Positions 49,744-51,512 of a stretch of DNA of 51,512 nucleotides are shown here, one piece after another. Position 1 is the first letter of the stretch. Every line of letters begins with the position of its first letter. Both the position numbers and the translations under genes were made by a program. Under the pieces are notes generated by a model. The model searched no databases. It was given only the letters and a program-made list of their open reading frames with translations, and was not told the DNA's origin. This DNA comes from a bacterium (GTDB lineage: Bacteria; Armatimonadota; Chthonomonadetes; Chthonomonadales; CAJBBX01), in contig JAJZOL010000038.1 in the NCBI GenBank assembly GCA_021811565.1, positions 1 through 51,512 on the forward strand. The letters are read 5' to 3'.

Positions 49744-51512
49744 CGGGTGTCGTTATAACAGGCTTCGTGGGGCTTTTCGGACGGCGTACGACGCCCGAGG
49801 GCGATTTTGTGGAGATGCGTCGCCGAATTGCGTTTCGGATAGACCGTTTGTTGACAGCCTTGGGTGCGGGCTTGGCAATATTGAAATAGGCTTCCATCAT
49901 ATTTTTCGCAATTGGGGCGCAGGTCACGCCGCCCTCCCCTCCCCCTTGCACAAAAACGCATATTGCGATCTTCGGATGATCGACAGGCGCAAAACAGACA
50001 AACCACGAATTATCCACCAGTCTTCCATGTGAGAGCATTTGCGCGGTACCGGTTTTCGCCGCAATGGTGATCCCCGGAATGCGGCTGTTAGCACCCGTGC
50101 CGCCAGGCTGCATCACCGCCTCCATACCCTGTGTCACGATGCTTATTGTTTGCGGTGACAAACCAACATCGCCAATCACTTCAGGCTTCATCTCATGCAC
50201 TATGTCGGGTTGATTATTCCTGTCATACTGCGTGATGGTGCGAACGATTTGCGGCCTATAAAGAGTGCCGCCGTTGGCGATCGCGGAGACCACGTTGCAC
50301 ATCTGGATCGGCGTACAGGTGAGCATTGCCTGACCGATGGCGTAATCCACGGTATTACCCTCCACCCAACTCTGGTGGAAATACTTTCTCTTCCACGCGG
50401 GGAATGGAACCGTCCCAGTTCTTTCAATCTGCAAATCCCCTTTGCGCGCCAAATCCACCCCGGTCTTTTTGCCAAGCCCAAAACGCTTGGCGTATTGCGC
50501 GATTTTATCCGGACCAAGCAGTAATCCTACATGGTAGAAATAGATATCGCAAGAGTGTGCGATCGCTTGTATCAAATCCTGCGGTCCGTGCCCGCTGCGT
50601 TTCCAGCAGTATTTGGGCCACTTGCCAAGCCACATGACCCCGTGGCATACGAAGGTTGTGGAGGGGGTGATCGTTCCGGTGTTCAAAGCGGCGCTTGAAA
50701 CGACTACTTTGAAAGTGGAGCCGGGTGCGTAGGCGCTGCTGACAGCCCGATTGATCTGAGGCTTCAAAGGGTTCTTGCTGATGGCGTTCCAGTTCTTAAA
50801 AGAGATACCTCGGGCGAATTGGTTGGGATCATACGAAGGTGCGCTCACCAACGCGATCACCGCGCCGTTATTGGGGTCCAACGCCACGGCGGCTCCCGGA
50901 TGCCCCTTCGCAACCTGCGCCATCAATCCGTTATACGCCGCTTCCTGAACGGATTTGTTGATGTTCAACGTAAGGGTATCTCCAACAATGGGATCTGTCT
51001 CCCCAAGTTGCCTCTTCATTCTGCCGCGAGCGTCCACCTGAATGATCCTTCCTCCATCCGTCCCATGAAGATAGGTATCGTACGCCCGTTCCAATCCAAG
51101 TTTGCCACAATAATCCCCTGGCCGGTAACCTTTGAACTGACCATCATTCAGTTCGCTCCTTTGTATCTGCCCCATTTGACCGAGGATATGACCGAAGAGA
51201 GGACCATTCGGATAGTAGCGCACAGGTTCGGACGAGACAATTACGCCCGGTAGGCTTGTCTTGCGCTCCTCGATGCAGGTGGCGGTAGCCAAATCAACGT
51301 TATCCGCAATGCGCACGGGATCGTATGAATCGATCTTGTTCTTCTCCACCATGGCTTGAATGCTCTGAGGATCCGTATGCAAAAGCTTCGCGAGGAGATT
51401 GAGCATGCCAGGATTTTTCTGCATGATATCCGGAGCTACGGAAACCATGATCTCATTATGGTTCGTGGCGAGGATGTCACCTTCGGCGTCCACAATTTCG
51501 CCGCGAGGCGCT
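49718..51512 (-). CDS. mrdA: Penicillin-binding protein 2, partial (cut by right edge)
   Basis: The transpeptidase that crosslinks peptidoglycan for cell elongation. The frame runs through the window edge, and the codons before the first in-window GTG (51493) read APRGEI, which matches the RGxIxDxxG motif of PBP2, so the N terminus and membrane anchor lie outside. Visible are the dimerisation part, the catalytic block YAPGSTFKV (SxxK), HSCDIYFY (SxD in place of SxN) and AAKTGTAQ (KTG). A basic tail of about 45 residues (RRRISTKSPSGVVRRPK) follows the catalytic domain and is unusual. Confidence 0.93.
   Translation of the reverse strand, partial: APRGEIVDAEGDILATNHNEIMVSVAPDIMQKNPGMLNLLAKLLHTDPQSIQAMVEKNKIDSYDPVRIADNVDLATATCIEERKTSLPGVIVSSEPVRYYPNGPLFGHILGQMGQIQRSELNDGQFKGYRPGDYCGKLGLERAYDTYLHGTDGGRIIQVDARGRMKRQLGETDPIVGDTLTLNINKSVQEAAYNGLMAQVAKGHPGAAVALDPNNGAVIALVSAPSYDPNQFARGISFKNWNAISKNPLKPQINRAVSSAYAPGSTFKVVVSSAALNTGTITPSTTFVCHGVMWLGKWPKYCWKRSGHGPQDLIQAIAHSCDIYFYHVGLLLGPDKIAQYAKRFGLGKKTGVDLARKGDLQIERTGTVPFPAWKRKYFHQSWVEGNTVDYAIGQAMLTCTPIQMCNVVSAIANGGTLYRPQIVRTITQYDRNNQPDIVHEMKPEVIGDVGLSPQTISIVTQGMEAVMQPGGTGANSRIPGITIAAKTGTAQMLSHGRLVDNSWFVCFAPVDHPKIAICVFVQGGGEGGVTCAPIAKNMMEAYFNIAKPAPKAVNKRSIRNAIRRRISTKSPSGVVRRPKSPTKPVITTPAKNSTGGF

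Noticed and set aside
1-51512. tRNA, rRNA, CRISPR array, insertion sequence
   Set aside because: No cloverleaf with a recognisable T-loop, no rRNA motifs, no regular repeat-spacer pattern and no transposase or terminal repeats were seen; short tRNAs could still be missed by eye.

Overview
The window looks like the chromosome of an uncultured Gram-negative bacterium, most probably Armatimonadota (Planctomycetota or Verrucomicrobiota are less likely alternatives). The reasons are a Pup-like modifier of the UBact type next to 20S proteasome genes, an RND/MFP/TolC envelope export set, pseudopilins of the 'QIG.A..MYRQDY' type, and many secreted Gfo/Idh/MocA, DUF1080, HEAT-repeat and glycoside hydrolase proteins. 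Taxonomy is inferred from gene content only. No rRNA, tRNA, CRISPR array, transposase or phage gene was recognised.

Left part (1-17.7 kb): a sugar-phosphate isomerase, then ubact-prcB-prcA (1280-3089), with the modifier's ribosome binding site inside a hairpin. Next come a truncated kinase/receiver protein and a four-gene efflux operon, tetR-tolC-MFP-RND, all on the minus strand. A putrescine-type aminotransferase and two small paralogous membrane coiled-coil proteins follow. Then comes a minus-strand histidine cluster, hisD-hisB-(PH-like membrane protein)-hisH-hisA.

Middle (17.9-28.5 kb): a TIM-barrel lipoprotein, an alpha-L-fucosidase, leuS, a Tat-exported oxidoreductase, a HEAT-repeat protein, a DUF1080 protein and mscL.

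Accessory island (28.8-35.2 kb): a region-4-only sigma-like protein behind a near-consensus promoter, a membrane thioredoxin-like protein, a pseudopilin, a cysteine-rich membrane peptide and an unknown membrane protein. Then come a glycosyltransferase with a probable -1 frameshift at its start, a second pseudopilin broken by an in-frame TGA, and a second copy of the unknown membrane protein. The pseudopilin plus membrane-protein pair is a duplicated cassette. This is the least explained stretch of the window.

Right part (35.2-51.5 kb): marC, then a carbohydrate region. It holds a sialate O-acetylesterase-like protein, an Agl23-like glycosyltransferase coupled to a discoidin-domain protein, a phosphohexomutase, two TIM-barrel secreted proteins, an agarase-like enzyme, an oxidoreductase and a sugar isomerase/epimerase. 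The window closes with phoU and a PBP2 gene cut by the right edge. Several convergent gene pairs are separated by strong hairpins that look like bidirectional terminators.

Taken together, the glycoside hydrolases, acetylesterase, oxidoreductases, DUF1080 protein and isomerase suggest a heterotrophic polysaccharide degrader. The UBact-proteasome module would provide regulated protein breakdown.
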